A model generated the notes under the pieces. That model saw only the letters and a program-made list of their open reading frames with translations, was not told where the DNA came from and did not search any database. 8,469 nt of DNA from Acidobacteriota bacterium (GTDB lineage: Bacteria > Acidobacteriota > Terriglobia > UBA7540), in NCBI GenBank assembly GCA_021789565.1, contig JAJYJL010000266.1, positions 1-8,469 of the forward strand, given 5' to 3'. This document shows, piece after piece, positions 7,179 through 8,469 of the stretch (its first letter is position 1; every line of letters starts with the position of its first letter). The position numbers and the translations under genes are program-made.

Positions 7179-7637
7179 TCAGGGGGCTTTCCAGTTGGGG
7201 CGGATAATCATCACTTCCGTGGCCTTGATCAGCGCCGCTGCTGTATCACCCACTTTCAACTTCAGGTCCAGGCAGGCATCGCGCGTGATGACAGATGTGA
7301 CAATCTGCCCGCCCACGTCGAGCGACACCTTGGTCAACAGGCCAATTGTCTTTAACCCGACAATCCGCCCCACCAGCTGGTTCCTTCCGCTGATGAATTC
7401 CTGCAGGCCTGTCCCCGGGATGGGCCTCGTCTTGGGAGGCGCAGTGCGCCGCTGCAGGGTCGCCGGCGATTGGCGCCCGTGCTGGAACAGCAGGCGGTCG
7501 ATTTCCGACTGCGCGATGCGATGGTGCCCGCCAACCGTCTTCACCGTGCGGAGCTTGCCACGGTAGATCCACTGTTTCACGGTCGGATAACTGACGCCCA
7601 GCCGCTTGGCCGCCTCGCGAACGCCCAAATAGTCCAT
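7179..7637 (-). CDS. Excisionase/MerR-like HTH plus Mop (TOBE) domain regulator of the mod operon
   Basis: Probable molybdate-responsive DNA-binding regulator of 152 residues. Residues 3-51 form an excisionase-type (HTH_17/MerR-like) domain: LGVREAAKRLGVSYPTVKQW, then IYRGKLRTVKTVGGHHRI with the wing-like GGHHR. Residues 52-80 are a polar, proline-rich linker. Residues 84-146 are a single Mop/TOBE domain: GRNQLVGRIVGL, ITRDACLDLKLKVGD and ALIKATEVMI, the fold that binds molybdate in ModE, ModC and molbindins. Classical ModE has a different N-terminal winged helix and two Mop repeats, so this is a functional analogue rather than ModE itself. It is the first gene of the operon, 66 nt before the chosen modA start, and a promoter with an overlapping palindrome lies just upstream, which suggests autoregulation. 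DNA-binding and sensing roles are inferred from the domains. Confidence 0.88.
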   Translation of the reverse strand: MDYLGVREAAKRLGVSYPTVKQWIYRGKLRTVKTVGGHHRIAQSEIDRLLFQHGRQSPATLQRRTAPPKTRPIPGTGLQEFISGRNQLVGRIVGLKTIGLLTKVSLDVGGQIVTSVITRDACLDLKLKVGDTAAALIKATEVMIIRPNWKAP

Positions 7638-7672
7638 CTTTGAACTTATCCGCCTTTATATGATTTCAGACA

Positions 7673-7698
7673 AACAATATAGACGAATTTATATTATT
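7673..7698. promoter_or_regulatory. Candidate operator palindrome over the mod promoter
   Basis: AATATA (7676-7681) and TATATT (7690-7695) are perfect inverted repeats with an 8-nt spacer. Beyond one mismatch on each side, AA (7673-7674) and TT (7697-7698) extend the symmetry. One arm coincides with the -10 box and the other lies in the spacer, so a bound dimer would block RNA polymerase. TATA-type half-sites recall ModE operators, but which protein binds here is inferred. Confidence 0.5.
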
Positions 7699-7704
7699 GA
7701 TCAA
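7676..7704 (-). promoter_or_regulatory. Sigma-70-type promoter of the regulator-modABC operon
   Basis: On the minus strand TTGATC (7704-7699) is separated by exactly 17 nt from TATATT (7681-7676), a good match to -35 and -10 boxes. The start of transcription would fall near 7669, giving a leader of about 32 nt before the regulator ATG at 7637. The stretch is strikingly AT-rich compared with its surroundings. Confidence 0.65.
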
Positions 7705-7731
7705 GCAGGGATTTCGAAGGACGTAGGGGGA

Positions 7732-7760
7732 GCATGCTTTCCGCAACCTGGAATGCATGC
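7732..7760. repeat. Inverted repeat / hairpin 2 upstream of the mod promoter
   Basis: GCATGCTTTCC (7732-7742) and GGAATGCATGC (7750-7760) pair over 11 positions with one mismatch around a 7-nt loop. It lies between the stronger hairpin at 7790-7822 and the mod promoter. There is no adjacent T run. It may help end transcription from the peptidase gene or be a protein-binding site. Confidence 0.4.
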
Positions 7761-7789
7761 GCCACATGGACTCACGAATGCGCCGCGTA

Positions 7790-7822
7790 GCGCACACATC
7801 GCGAACGCCGCGACGTGTGCGC
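7790..7822 (-). terminator. Strong GC-rich hairpin downstream of the S41 peptidase gene
   Basis: A 14-bp stem with a 5-nt loop starts 25 nt after the peptidase stop codon. On the plus strand one position is an A/C mismatch, but in RNA made from the minus strand it becomes a G-U pair, so the stem is uninterrupted in the peptidase transcript. This favours a 3'-end or mRNA-stabilising element for that gene. No U tract follows, so it is not a textbook intrinsic terminator. Confidence 0.5.
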
Positions 7823-7847
7823 CGCCCGAGTGCTTGAAGATAGGCGC

Positions 7848-8469
7848 CTACTCTCCCGGACCCTCGGGGTAAGCGGGCAGATCCGGTGGCCGCGGCGGCA
7901 GCTTCTTCGGGTGCTCCTGGATTTCCTTCATCAGCAGCTGAATCGCTTTTTCCAGTTGCGGGTCCTGGCCCTTGACCACTAGGTCGGGCCGGTTGTCCAC
8001 CACGATATCCGGCTCAACGCCGTGGTTCTCGATGATCCAGTGGCTATCCAGACCGTAGAGTGAAAATTCCGGCCTGGTGAAGTATCCGCCGTCAATCTCC
8101 GGGATGTAGCCACGGATGCCGCGCACGCCGCCCCAGGTGCGTTCTCCGATCACGGGGCCCAGCTTGTACTTTTTGAAGAAGTAGGTAAAGAAATCGCCGT
8201 CGGACGCGGTGTAGCGGTTGCTGAGCGCAACCATGTAGCCATTGAAGACATTTTCAGGAATGGTATCGCTTCGAAAGTTGCGGGCCGATTCCATAGCGAC
8301 CAGGATGCGGCGCAGGTGTTCCAGGATGATCTGGTCCACAAACCCGCCGCCGTTGTAGCGCACGTCGAAGATGATGCCTTCCTTGCGGATCTGCGGGAAG
8401 TACTGCCGCACGAATTCATTCAGCCCCGCGTCTTCCATGTCCGGCAGGTAAACGTAACCCACCTTGCCG
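7848..8469 (-). CDS. Tricorn-like S41 family peptidase, C-terminal part (5' end outside window)
   Basis: C-terminal protease region of a tricorn-type serine peptidase (family S41). The frame stays open to the window edge (Gly-Lys precede the GTG at 8462), so the N-terminal part, usually including beta-propeller and PDZ domains, lies outside. Numbering from that GTG: GYVYLPDM (2-9), FDVRYNGGG (32-40), the nucleophile region NRYTASDGDFF (82-92) with Ser87 as the likely catalytic serine, GERTWGGVRG (106-115) and NHGVEPDIVVDN (146-157), where Glu150 probably matches the active-site glutamate of tricorn. The protein ends in a proline-rich tail (KKLPPRPPDLPAYPEGPGE). The catalytic histidine would be upstream of the visible part. 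Such proteins degrade oligopeptides; whether this one is exported cannot be seen. It is transcribed in the same direction as the mod operon but is separated by 210 nt with hairpins and a new promoter. Confidence 0.88.
   Translation of the reverse strand, partial: GKVGYVYLPDMEDAGLNEFVRQYFPQIRKEGIIFDVRYNGGGFVDQIILEHLRRILVAMESARNFRSDTIPENVFNGYMVALSNRYTASDGDFFTYFFKKYKLGPVIGERTWGGVRGIRGYIPEIDGGYFTRPEFSLYGLDSHWIIENHGVEPDIVVDNRPDLVVKGQDPQLEKAIQLLMKEIQEHPKKLPPRPPDLPAYPEGPGE

Noticed and set aside
7638..7669. Molybdenum cofactor riboswitch in the mod leader
   Set aside because: The predicted leader is only about 32 nt, too short for this riboswitch, and the strong hairpins lie upstream of the promoter, not in the transcript.
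7660..7872. 70-codon plus-strand frame in the regulator/peptidase intergenic region
   Set aside because: It runs through the mod promoter and both hairpins and into the peptidase 3' end antisense, with no RBS and no recognisable domain.

Overview
This is a GC-rich bacterial window with compact gene spacing and several TTG/GTG starts that carry strong Shine-Dalgarno (SD) sequences. The gene mix is a tricorn-type S41 peptidase, a GH115-like glycosidase with a signal peptide, a GRP-type sugar permease and a modABC operon led by an excisionase-like HTH–Mop regulator. This fits an Acidobacteriota-like soil bacterium or metagenome contig. That assignment is an inference from gene content; no rRNA or marker gene is present.

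Layout, left to right. (1) 1-768 (+): the 3' part of an ABC-2 type permease whose 5' end lies outside the window. (2) 808-2931 (-): an exported GH115-like protein without the usual C-terminal domain. It converges on the permease. (3) Divergent from it, 3089-3190 (+) is a 33-residue single-span membrane protein missed by normal length cut-offs. It is followed 13 nt later by a DMT/GRP-superfamily sugar permease (3204-4493) with a clear internal duplication and an unusual extra C-terminal two-helix extension. (4) A 64-nt convergent junction with weak hairpin potential. (5) 4558-7637 (-): a molybdate operon, transcribed right to left as regulator, modA, modB, modC. modA and modB overlap by ATGA, and modB and modC are 3 nt apart. 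(6) 7638-7847: intergenic region with an AT-rich promoter (TTGATC-N17-TATATT on the minus strand), an overlapping palindrome that could be the operator, and two tandem hairpins. (7) 7848-8469 (-): the C-terminal part of a tricorn-like S41 peptidase, cut by the window edge.

How they work together: ModA binds molybdate outside the inner membrane, ModB forms the channel and ModC supplies ATP hydrolysis. The first gene is probably an oxyanion-sensing repressor using an excisionase-type DNA-binding domain in place of the classical ModE one. The GH115-like enzyme and the small protein/permease pair share a divergent intergenic region and may form a small carbohydrate-use locus; this is inferred from position only. 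No CRISPR, tRNA, rRNA, insertion sequence or phage gene was seen, and no gene-free stretch exceeds 300 bases.
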